NCBI GenBank assembly: GCA_030591195.1
Contig: JAUVBO010000042.1
Location: 1-9,933, forward strand
Direction of reading: 5' to 3'
DNA: 9,933 nucleotides
Source: Pseudomonadota bacterium
Lineage (GTDB): Bacteria > Myxococcota > Polyangia > GCA-2747355 > JACKDQ01
Both the position numbers and the translations under genes were made by a program. Positions within the stretch are counted from its first letter, which is position 1; every line of letters starts with the position of its first letter. Positions 1 to 8,628 of the stretch are shown here, in pieces. Below the pieces are notes generated by a model. That model had not been told where the DNA came from, searched no databases, and saw only the letters and a list, made by a program, of their open reading frames with translations.

Positions 1-1017
1 CGGTGGCAGCTTGCGGCCGAGCGCCTCGGGCGACTCACCCGCTGGATTGACCTCGATGATCGTCGCCCCTTTGGCCCGGGCGTCCTCGACGTAGCCCTGA
101 AGCCGTCGGAACTGGCGGTCATCGATGATGTTGGTGTAGTCGGGGTTGTCGCCAAGACGCGGGTACAATCGCGCGATCGTCGCCCGGGCGCCCTCGACGA
201 ACGCCGCCATCCGGTCGTGGGGCACCAGCGCGTAGTCCGGCGCAACGCAGCCCTGGCCGCTGTTGAGCAACTTGCCGCCGATCACGCTCGTCATCGCGCG
301 GTCGATCCGGCAGTCCTCGGCGATCACTGCCGGAGACTTGCCCCCGAGCTCGAGGGTCACCGGACAGAGGTTGTCCGCCGCCGCGCGCATCACGTGACGG
401 CCCACCGTGGGCGAGCCGGTGAAGATCAGGTGGTCGAAGGGCAGCGCCGCGAAGAGCCGCCCGACCTGCGGCGCGCCCTTGATCACCGTGACGTACTCGG
501 CCGGGTAGAGGTCAGCGATCATCTCCGCCATCAGCTCGCCCAGCCGGGGGACGACGCGGGAGGGCTTGATCATCACCCGGTTCCCCGCCGCCAGCGCACC
601 GACCAGCGGAGAAAGCGCAAGAAACAGCGGATAGTTCCACGGCGAGATGATGCCGACCACGCCGGAGGGCTGGTAGACCACTCGCGCCTTGGCCGGACGG
701 AAGACCCAGCTCACCTTGCTCGGCTGGGGTCGCATCCACCCTTTCAGGTGCTCGGCCGCATGGCGGGCCGCCGCCACCGTGGCGAAGACCTCGACCATCA
801 GCGTCTCGTGCCGCGACCGGCCGCCAAAGTCACCATCGATGGCGTCGCAGATCTGCTCCTTCCGTGCGACCAGCTCCTCGGCTAGCCGCTCGAGCGCGTC
901 GCGCCGGGTCTGGTAGGAGAGGATCCCCCCCCGTCGGGCCGCGCTACGCTGAAGCTCGAGCGCCGACCGCAGCTCCTGGGCCGCCTCGTCGGGGCTCACC
1001 TCGTGTGCCACGCTCAT
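1..1017 (-). CDS. Coniferyl-aldehyde-dehydrogenase-type aldehyde dehydrogenase (3' part cut by window edge)
   Basis: Cytosolic NAD(P)-dependent oxidation of an aldehyde to its acid. The 339 visible residues read in one open frame from the ATG at 1017 to the window edge. Visible motifs: SPWNYP (oxyanion Asn128), KPSR (cofactor Lys151), FTGS (199-202), LELGGKSP with general base Glu223, and NSGQGC with catalytic Cys257. The cysteine is followed by VAPDY, the variant typical of class-3 ALDHs and the coniferyl aldehyde dehydrogenase (CalB) group. Family members are about 470-480 residues, so roughly the last 130, including the EIFGP region, lie outside. The start is supported by GGAGG ending 5 nt upstream of the ATG. 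The gene lies 108 bp downstream of the SUKH-like gene on the same strand, with a 19-bp tandem repeat between them. Codons 30-33 contain a run of eight G. Family is certain; the natural substrate (coniferyl, fatty or other aldehyde) cannot be told from sequence. Confidence 0.93.
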   Translation of the reverse strand, partial: MSVAHEVSPDEAAQELRSALELQRSAARRGGILSYQTRRDALERLAEELVARKEQICDAIDGDFGGRSRHETLMVEVFATVAAARHAAEHLKGWMRPQPSKVSWVFRPAKARVVYQPSGVVGIISPWNYPLFLALSPLVGALAAGNRVMIKPSRVVPRLGELMAEMIADLYPAEYVTVIKGAPQVGRLFAALPFDHLIFTGSPTVGRHVMRAAADNLCPVTLELGGKSPAVIAEDCRIDRAMTSVIGGKLLNSGQGCVAPDYALVPHDRMAAFVEGARATIARLYPRLGDNPDYTNIIDDRQFRRLQGYVEDARAKGATIIEVNPAGESPEALGRKLPP

Positions 1018-1020
1018 CGT

Positions 1021-1027
1021 CGCCTCC
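1021..1027 (-). promoter_or_regulatory. Ribosome binding site of the aldehyde dehydrogenase
   Basis: On the minus strand GGAGGCG lies just before the ATG at 1017, with the GGAGG core 5 nt from the start codon. This fixes the start of a gene whose other end is missing. The tandem repeat array begins only 2 bases further upstream, at 1030. Confidence 0.7.
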
Positions 1028-1029
1028 TT

Positions 1030-1086
1030 GGCTCCGTCGCTGCCGATGGGCTCCGTCGCTGCCGATGGGCTCCGTCGCTGCCGATG
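1030..1086. repeat. Three perfect tandem copies of a 19-bp unit
   Basis: The unit GGCTCCGTCGCTGCCGATG (plus strand) occurs three times without a mismatch at 1030-1048, 1049-1067 and 1068-1086. It fills about half of the gap between the SUKH-like gene (stop at 1126) and the aldehyde dehydrogenase (start at 1017), directly upstream of the dehydrogenase ribosome binding site, so it would lie in the leader or promoter of that gene. Identical copies suggest a recent slippage expansion or an assembly artefact. No internal dyad points to a known protein site. Confidence 0.95.
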
Positions 1087-1125
1087 ATCGTGACCGGCAC
1101 GAGAGGGTCGGCAAGAGCGGAATGG

Positions 1126-2388
1126 TCAGGCTCCAGCAAGCTCCCGGGCAAGAGCCAGCAACTGCTCGCGATCACAGTAGAGCTCGACAACCTCGTCCTG
1201 CTCGAGCAGCCACTCGTCGAGATCTCGCAGCGCCAGCGGGCCCTCCCGCTCGAGCATCGCCTCGACCCGCACCGCGAGCTCGGAGAGGCTACGTGGCGTG
1301 TCGAGCTCGAGCCACGATCGATCGATCAGCACCTCGAGCAGCTCACCGACCACTCCGCCAGGGCCATCGCCCGTCGTGTCCTCGGCCGGGACCTCGTCGG
1401 CGAGGCCCAGGCCGGCCAGCAGCCGCTCGGCGAGGGCATCGGGCGGCGCCGAGAGCTCGGCCTCGAGCGCCCCCGCGGCGAACAGCCCGTCCTCGTCGTC
1501 ATCGTCGCTCTGCGCGCGCTCGACCGATGGCCCCGGCGGCCCTGCGTCAGCGGTCGAGCTGACCGGCGCCCGCTCGGCCTGCTCGGCGATCGAGACCTCG
1601 GCGAGCAGCCACCAGCGAAACGAGTCCTCGACGAACTCCTCGAGATCCTCGTCGGCCGGATCGAAGGAGACGACCAGGTCGTCGTTGCCGTCGTCGGACG
1701 GGTTGAAGCCAAAGAACACCCCGTCGCGCACGCCGAACCAGCGCACCGCCGCCGGCGCGGACCCCGGCGGGCGGACCTCGGTCAGCGGCGCGATGGTCAG
1801 CGGCCAGCTGATCCGCCCCACCTCGCGCAGGAAGGCGCGCAGAGCAGGCGGGTGGACGCTCCCGGCCCGGCGCTCGATCTCGACGAGATCGCCCTCGGCC
1901 AGCGAGTCGCCGGCTCCCCGAGCGCTCAGGCGGTCCACCGCCCCGCTCCAGAGCCGCGGCATCGCTACCTCGAGCTGCCGCTCGAGCCACTGCACCAGCG
2001 TCGCACCGGTGTCGCGGACCCCGCCGTCGACCAGGCGCGCCACCGTGGCCGCGCCACGGACGAAGCCGAAGGGGGTCCCATCGTGCTCGCTGCCCACCAG
2101 CGTCAGCTCCGCCCCCTCGGGGATCGTGGCCGCGAGTTGCCGCTGCCGGGCGAGCAGCGCCTCGGGAGGGCCGATCCTCACGGGCTCGAGCAGCTCCCAG
2201 CCGGGTCGAAGCAGGTGGAGCAGATCGGGCGGCACCCGCTCTGCGAGCTGTCGCTTGGCCTCGCCGGCCGCCGAGGCGTCCGCGTCGGCCACAGGCTGGC
2301 TGAAGCCCTCAAGGCGGTGCCTGAGCGCCTCGAGCGCCTCGGAGCCGAGCTCGAAGTCCAACGCGCTGTCATCGTGCCGCGGTGCCAC
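1126..2388 (-). CDS. Acidic protein with possible tandem SUKH (SMI1/KNR4)-like domains
   Basis: Not firmly recognised. A protein of about 420 residues from the GTG at 2388, rich in Asp, Glu and Leu, with no signal peptide or membrane segment, so probably cytosolic. Residues about 176-268 look SUKH-like: a helix reading HPPALRAFLREVG, then a beta-rich part with WFGVRDGVFFGFNPSDDGNDDLV and a final helix EEFVEDSFRWWLLAEV. Residues about 52-143 (VPPDLLHLLRPG onward) may be a diverged second copy. An acidic linker (DDDDEDG) near 294-300 leads to a helical C-terminal third. The frame stays open to a GTG at 2484, but the extension holds TTA, CAA and TCA codons unusual here. The GTG at 2388 follows GGAGG with a short 3-nt gap, and a GTG at 2433 is the other option. 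If SUKH is right, a binding or immunity role is possible; this is a weak, motif-level assignment. Confidence 0.55.
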   Translation of the reverse strand: MAPRHDDSALDFELGSEALEALRHRLEGFSQPVADADASAAGEAKRQLAERVPPDLLHLLRPGWELLEPVRIGPPEALLARQRQLAATIPEGAELTLVGSEHDGTPFGFVRGAATVARLVDGGVRDTGATLVQWLERQLEVAMPRLWSGAVDRLSARGAGDSLAEGDLVEIERRAGSVHPPALRAFLREVGRISWPLTIAPLTEVRPPGSAPAAVRWFGVRDGVFFGFNPSDDGNDDLVVSFDPADEDLEEFVEDSFRWWLLAEVSIAEQAERAPVSSTADAGPPGPSVERAQSDDDDEDGLFAAGALEAELSAPPDALAERLLAGLGLADEVPAEDTTGDGPGGVVGELLEVLIDRSWLELDTPRSLSELAVRVEAMLEREGPLALRDLDEWLLEQDEVVELYCDREQLLALARELAGA

Positions 2389-2582
2389 GCGCCTCCATTC
2401 CTCAACGCCCTCGGCGCTGACTGAAGCTGTCACGGTGCTTTGAGCCTGGCAGGGTAACCCGTCGACGGCGTGAGCACCATACACCTTTGGTCCGCCTACG
2501 ACGGGATGACTTGCTGAGTCATCTTGTCGTAGGCTTTGATGCCCTTGCCGAGGCTCGAGAGCAGATCACGCGAGATGGTGGA
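2389..2582. other. Divergent intergenic region between SUKH-like gene and FkbM gene
   Basis: About 190 bases separate the preferred starts of two divergent genes. Both frames can be read further into the region (GTG at 2484 on minus, TTG at 2487 on plus), which would leave only two bases between them, so at least one extension is false. It holds a 41-nt hairpin (2494-2534) and a small dyad GGGT-A-ACCC (2452-2460). It must contain both promoters, but no convincing -35/-10 pair was seen. The codon pattern is poorer in G/C third positions than that of the flanking genes. Confidence 0.5.
2494..2534 (+). other. Strong imperfect hairpin in the leader of the FkbM gene
   Basis: The arms GCCTACGAC and GTCGTAGGC (9 bp) flank GG/TT, then GATGACT and AGTCATC (7 bp), with a five-base loop TGCTG. 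Read as plus-strand RNA, the GG/UU step forms two G-U wobbles and gives an uninterrupted 18-bp stem. On the minus strand the same step is a CC/AA mismatch. This asymmetry favours a structure in the plus-strand transcript, that is, in the 5' leader of the methyltransferase gene. There is no T-tract after it, so it does not look like an ordinary intrinsic terminator. A DNA-level operator or a remnant element end are alternatives. Confidence 0.8.
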
Positions 2583-3470
2583 ATGGTGATTCATCGGGTT
2601 GAGCTGCCCACGGGCGGAACGTTGAAGTTTGCGCTGGGCGACGCCCCGCTGGATGCAGTCAGCCGTTCCGTGCAACAGGCCCCCTATCGCTTCCCCGACA
2701 TCCTGTGGCCGCTATTGCAGGGCATTGGCCGCGGCGCCACGGTGCTGGATCTGGGAGCCCACGTCGGCACCTTCGCCCTGCCTGCCGCGGCCCTGGGCTA
2801 CCGGGTCATCGCCGTCGAGGCATCCCCCACCTGCGCCGCGCTGCTTCGCGCCGCCGTTGCCGCCAACGGATTCCAGCAGGTCGATGTGGTGGAAGCGGCC
2901 GTGTGGAGCAAAGCCGGCACGATGGCGTTCGTGGAGGACGGGCCCTACGGCCACCTGACGACGGATGCCGACGGGAGTAGCCGGACCGAGGAGGTCACCA
3001 CCGTCACCGTCGATGAGCTGGTCGAGAAGCTCGAACTGGAGGAGGTGGCCTTCATCAAGATCGACATCGAAGGCGCCGAGGTTGCCGCGCTGCAGGGCAT
3101 GGAGAACCTCCTGCGAGGGCCCGCGGTGCTGCTGTGTGAATCCAACGGGGCCCGGCTAGCTGCCTCCGGGCACACGCCCCGCACGGTGCTCTCCGCGCTG
3201 GCCAGTCATGGCCGCCGGTGCTTCCTGTTCCAGCCGGGTCGGCTGATGCCGGTGGGACGCGGGGAGATGCAGCCGAGCTGTGTGGTCGACTATCTGGCGG
3301 TGCGCTCCGTCGAGCCCTGGGCTGCTGCGGTGGTGGGGCCGATGACCGCTGCTGAGCGCCGGGCGCGGGTGACGGCCGAGCGCGAATCACCCACCGCGGC
3401 CAATCGGGAGTACATCGCCGCGGAGCTGGCGCGTTTTGCAGTGAGTGCGGCGGGACGTGACCTGTGTTAA
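2583..3470 (+). CDS. FkbM-family SAM-dependent methyltransferase
   Basis: A Rossmann-fold methyltransferase predicted to O-methylate a sugar or other small-molecule hydroxyl; the acceptor is unknown. Residues are numbered from the ATG at 2583 (about 295 aa). SAM motif I is VLDLGAHVG (54-62), the ribose-binding acidic residue Glu79 follows IAVEASP, the FkbM-typical VTVDELV is at 141-147, and IKIDIEGAE (158-166) is the family hallmark. The last 50 residues form a charged helical tail outside the core fold. The frame opens back to a TTG at 2487 (32 more residues), but that stretch contains the strong hairpin and many A/T-ending codons and has no good ribosome site, so the ATG at 2583 is preferred; its own Shine-Dalgarno sequence is weak. 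The gene lies 30 bp upstream of the DUF4280 gene, probably in one operon. Similar enzymes act in polysaccharide and secondary-metabolite synthesis. Confidence 0.88.
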   Translation: MVIHRVELPTGGTLKFALGDAPLDAVSRSVQQAPYRFPDILWPLLQGIGRGATVLDLGAHVGTFALPAAALGYRVIAVEASPTCAALLRAAVAANGFQQVDVVEAAVWSKAGTMAFVEDGPYGHLTTDADGSSRTEEVTTVTVDELVEKLELEEVAFIKIDIEGAEVAALQGMENLLRGPAVLLCESNGARLAASGHTPRTVLSALASHGRRCFLFQPGRLMPVGRGEMQPSCVVDYLAVRSVEPWAAAVVGPMTAAERRARVTAERESPTAANREYIAAELARFAVSAAGRDLC

Positions 3471-3500
3471 CAAGATCGGACACGGAGGCGTGACCCCGGT

Positions 3501-3887
3501 ATGGGCTTTCAGGTCGTCAACGGCGCGATGATGTTGTGCAGCTTCGGCACCGCACCGGTCTCTCTGCTGGTGTTGCCGAAGAACAAGGTCCTGGCGGCAA
3601 ACATGCCGGCCGCCAACATCATGGACTACGTCCCCTTCACCAATATCCTGCCGTTCGCGATGTGCACCTCGATGGCCAACCCCGCAGTGGCGGCGGCGAC
3701 GTCGGCGGCCTCAGGCGTGCTCACGCCTCAGGCTTGCACCCCGACGACCGCCGCACCCTGGATCGTAGGCAAGCCGACCATTCTGATCGGCAACATGCCG
3801 GCCCTCGACGACGCCTCCAAGTGCATCTGCTCGTTTGGAGGCACGATCTCGATCACCTTCGCGGGCCAGGTCTGCGTCATGGTGTAG
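3501..3887 (+). CDS. DUF4280 PAAR-like protein (spike tip of a contractile injection system)
   Basis: A complete 128-residue protein matching the DUF4280 pattern: VVNGAMMLCSFGTAP at the start, ANIMDYVPFTNILPF, CTSMANPAVAAATSAASGVLT, then APWIVGKPTILIGNMPAL and a closing CICSFGGTISI. CSFG occurs twice (13-16 and 110-113), and cysteines at 13, 55, 79, 108, 110 and 125 may include metal ligands, as in the PAAR cone. Family knowledge: DUF4280 proteins are PAAR-like and are thought to cap the VgrG-like spike of type VI or extracellular contractile injection systems, sharpening it and linking cargo. Here it is a bare domain without fused toxin. GGAGG at 3484-3488 is 12 nt before the ATG, a long spacing. 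The gene follows the FkbM gene by 30 bp, and its stop overlaps the end of the convergent glycosyltransferase. No other injection-system gene is in view. Confidence 0.9.
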   Translation: MGFQVVNGAMMLCSFGTAPVSLLVLPKNKVLAANMPAANIMDYVPFTNILPFAMCTSMANPAVAAATSAASGVLTPQACTPTTAAPWIVGKPTILIGNMPALDDASKCICSFGGTISITFAGQVCVMV

Positions 3888-5133
3888 TCAGCGCCGTCTC
3901 GATCGTCGATGTCCATCGTTTGACGAAGACGGCCCAGCTCATCTCGCGTGCCACGGCGATCCCGGCCTGCCCCATCTGGCGACGCCGCTCGTCGTCCCGC
4001 GCCAGGGCCAGCAGCGTGCTGGCCATCGCCTCCACGTCGGCGATGGCGAAGTCCGTCACCGCAAACTCGGGGTTGTAGGTGGCGGCGATGGGGATCCGCG
4101 CCACGGCATCACCACCGAACCCCGCCGGCGCGCCGTAGTCCGGTACGATACAGGGAACGCCGCAGGCCAGCGCCTCGAGGATCGGCAGACCAAAGCCCTC
4201 GGCTCGGGCGGCGCTGATCCCCAGATCGGAAGCCGCGTGGACCTGGGCCAGGTCAAGGTCCGAGACCGGACTGTCGGCGGCCAACCCGGGGTTGAGGAGC
4301 ACGCTAGCGCCCACCCCGTGACGCTGCATCAGCAGCGGAAGCGAGTGGCCCTCGCCCTGGGCCACCGTGTGCAGGTAGAGGCGCGATCGTCGCGCCAGTG
4401 GCTCGTCCACCTCCCCGGCCAGCGCCAGGTAGCGGGCCCAGGCAGCCAGCAAGGTGTCGAACCCCGCGCGGGGCGAGTTCACCTTGACGCAGCTGACCAG
4501 CAACGCATCGTCCCCCACCCCTCCCTGGAAGACTCGCCGGGCTTCGCCCCGCTCCATCGGTCGGAACACGCTGCGGTCCACCCCCAGACCGATGGTCTCG
4601 ATCGACGGGCGCGACTCCGGCGCCGTGGACGCCGGGAGCAGCTCCGGGAGCAGCTCCGCGAACAGCTCCGCGACCGCCTCCGCGCCGAACGGTGCATAGG
4701 TGACAACCTGGTCCATGTGGCCCAGGACGTAGGCGACGTCCAGGTACTGCGGGGGGTCCCGCGTGAGCAGCACGAACCGCGGATAGGGGGTCGAGTCGAC
4801 TGGCGTGACCCCGATCCAGTGGAAACGGTGCTGCTGACGCGCCTGGACCAGCCCCTGGATATCCCACGGATCGCCGACGCTGATCAGGAGCGGGCACGCC
4901 TGCTCGCCCAGGGCGTCCTGCACGGCCTGCCAGCCCCGTGGATCGGTATCGGCGGAGGGGTGAATCCGCGGCGCTCCATCGTACGCTTCCGACGGCCGGC
5001 CCTTGAGGGCCACGACCCGTGGTAGGGCCCCGGCGGCGCGCACGGCCTCCACCAGCTGAGCGACGATCCGGCCGAAGCCGGTGGCCCCGGCCGGATCGTC
5101 ACCGTAGAGCAACACCGTTGGTGGTTTCGGCAT
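3877..5133 (-). CDS. GT-B glycosyltransferase, GT4-like
   Basis: A complete 418-residue retaining-type glycosyltransferase, predicted to move a sugar from a nucleotide-sugar donor to an unknown acceptor. The N-terminal Rossmann domain starts PTVLLYGDD and carries the glycine-rich ATGFGR (17-22). DQVVTYAPFGAEAV (141-154) and IGLGVDRSVFRP (181-192) mark the domain junction. The C-terminal domain has the donor-binding E-x7-E motif in EGFGLPILE (Glu312 to Glu320), followed by ACGVPCIVPDYGA. There is no signal peptide or transmembrane segment, so it is cytosolic. The TGFGR start and the TPVDSTPYP segment recall GTs found in polysaccharide loci and some phages. The ATG at 5133 has no clear ribosome site. 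A 12-bp tandem repeat encodes ELLPELLP near residues 160-168. It converges on the DUF4280 gene with an 11-bp overlap, so it is not in that operon, but it may share a glycan pathway with the FkbM enzyme. Confidence 0.85.
   Translation of the reverse strand: MPKPPTVLLYGDDPAGATGFGRIVAQLVEAVRAAGALPRVVALKGRPSEAYDGAPRIHPSADTDPRGWQAVQDALGEQACPLLISVGDPWDIQGLVQARQQHRFHWIGVTPVDSTPYPRFVLLTRDPPQYLDVAYVLGHMDQVVTYAPFGAEAVAELFAELLPELLPASTAPESRPSIETIGLGVDRSVFRPMERGEARRVFQGGVGDDALLVSCVKVNSPRAGFDTLLAAWARYLALAGEVDEPLARRSRLYLHTVAQGEGHSLPLLMQRHGVGASVLLNPGLAADSPVSDLDLAQVHAASDLGISAARAEGFGLPILEALACGVPCIVPDYGAPAGFGGDAVARIPIAATYNPEFAVTDFAIADVEAMASTLLALARDDERRRQMGQAGIAVAREMSWAVFVKRWTSTIETALTTP
4634..4669. repeat. 12-bp tandem microrepeat inside the glycosyltransferase gene
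   Basis: GGGAGCAGCTCC occurs twice in direct succession (4634-4645, 4646-4657) and a third time with two changes (4658-4669). On the minus strand each unit encodes a Glu-Leu-Leu-Pro-like block, giving FAELLPELLPA in a surface loop or helix before the second Rossmann domain. The unit keeps the frame, so copy-number change would lengthen the protein by four residues. Confidence 0.85.
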
Positions 5134-5321
5134 CCGGGCAGTCTAGCGCCCAGCGGGCTCTCAGGTCATCTTCGAACCCGCGCCCCCCGCGCGGCGGCTA
5201 GCGTCGCGACCGATCACGTCTCGTCCACTATTGCAGGTGCCACAGACCGGATCGCGACCGCGTGCGTTGCTTGACAGAAGCGACCCCGGGCACGCAGCCT
5301 GCCCCTTGACGAGGAGAATCG
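5134..5321. promoter_or_regulatory. Divergent intergenic region, promoters of glycosyltransferase and VIT/VWA lipoprotein genes
   Basis: This 188-bp gap separates two divergent genes and must hold both promoters. On the plus strand a perfect TTGACA (-35-like) sits at 5271-5276, but no matching -10 box follows at 16-18 bp, so it is only a candidate. TCGCGACCG occurs twice in direct orientation (5204-5212 and 5252-5260) and might be a regulator site. On the minus strand TAGACT lies close before the glycosyltransferase ATG, without a clear -35. No RNA gene was found here. Confidence 0.4.
5312..5316 (+). promoter_or_regulatory. Ribosome binding site of the VIT/VWA lipoprotein gene
   Basis: AGGAG lies 5 nt before the ATG at 5322, an ideal spacing. 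Together with the lipoprotein signal peptide that begins at this ATG, it fixes the start of the gene. Confidence 0.85.
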
Positions 5322-8604
<3,283 letters not shown>

Positions 8605-8609
<5 letters not shown>

Positions 8610-8628
8610 CCCAAAGCGACGGGTCAGA
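8605..8628. terminator. Candidate bidirectional terminator hairpin over two convergent stop codons
   Basis: The perfect 8-bp inverted repeat TCTGACCC / GGGTCAGA, with an 8-base loop, spans the 14-bp gap between the lipoprotein gene and the convergent aminopeptidase gene. The TGA of the first lies in the left arm and the TGA of the second (TCA on the plus strand) in the right arm. Its position fits a shared transcription stop for both genes. There is no T-tract on either strand, so intrinsic termination would be weak or helped by Rho. Confidence 0.5.

Noticed and set aside
217..885. Plus-strand 222-codon frame opposite the aldehyde dehydrogenase
   Set aside because: The minus strand carries every ALDH motif in one continuous frame; the plus frame is Arg/His-rich antisense.
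1003..2424. Long plus-strand open frames (up to 473 codons) opposite the SUKH-like gene
   Set aside because: Composition is dominated by Arg, His, Gln and Ser with no domain pattern; these are GC-skew shadows of the minus-strand gene, whose codon usage is normal.
3708..3733. GCCTCAGGC repeated twice around GTGCTCAC, forming a small dyad
   Set aside because: It lies in the conserved SGVLTPQAC part of the DUF4280 coding sequence and is explained by codon choice.
3835..5025. 396-codon plus-strand frame opposite the glycosyltransferase
   Set aside because: The minus strand has intact GT-B motifs; the plus frame is low-complexity Arg/Gln/His sequence.
5170..5190. GGTTCGAA-like T-loop sequence on the minus strand, suggesting a tRNA or attachment site
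   Set aside because: The flanking bases cannot form a T-stem and no acceptor, D or anticodon arms are present.
5271..5299. Sigma-70 promoter with TTGACA at 5271
   Set aside because: The -35 is perfect but no acceptable -10 hexamer follows at 16-18 bp; kept only as a candidate within the intergenic feature.
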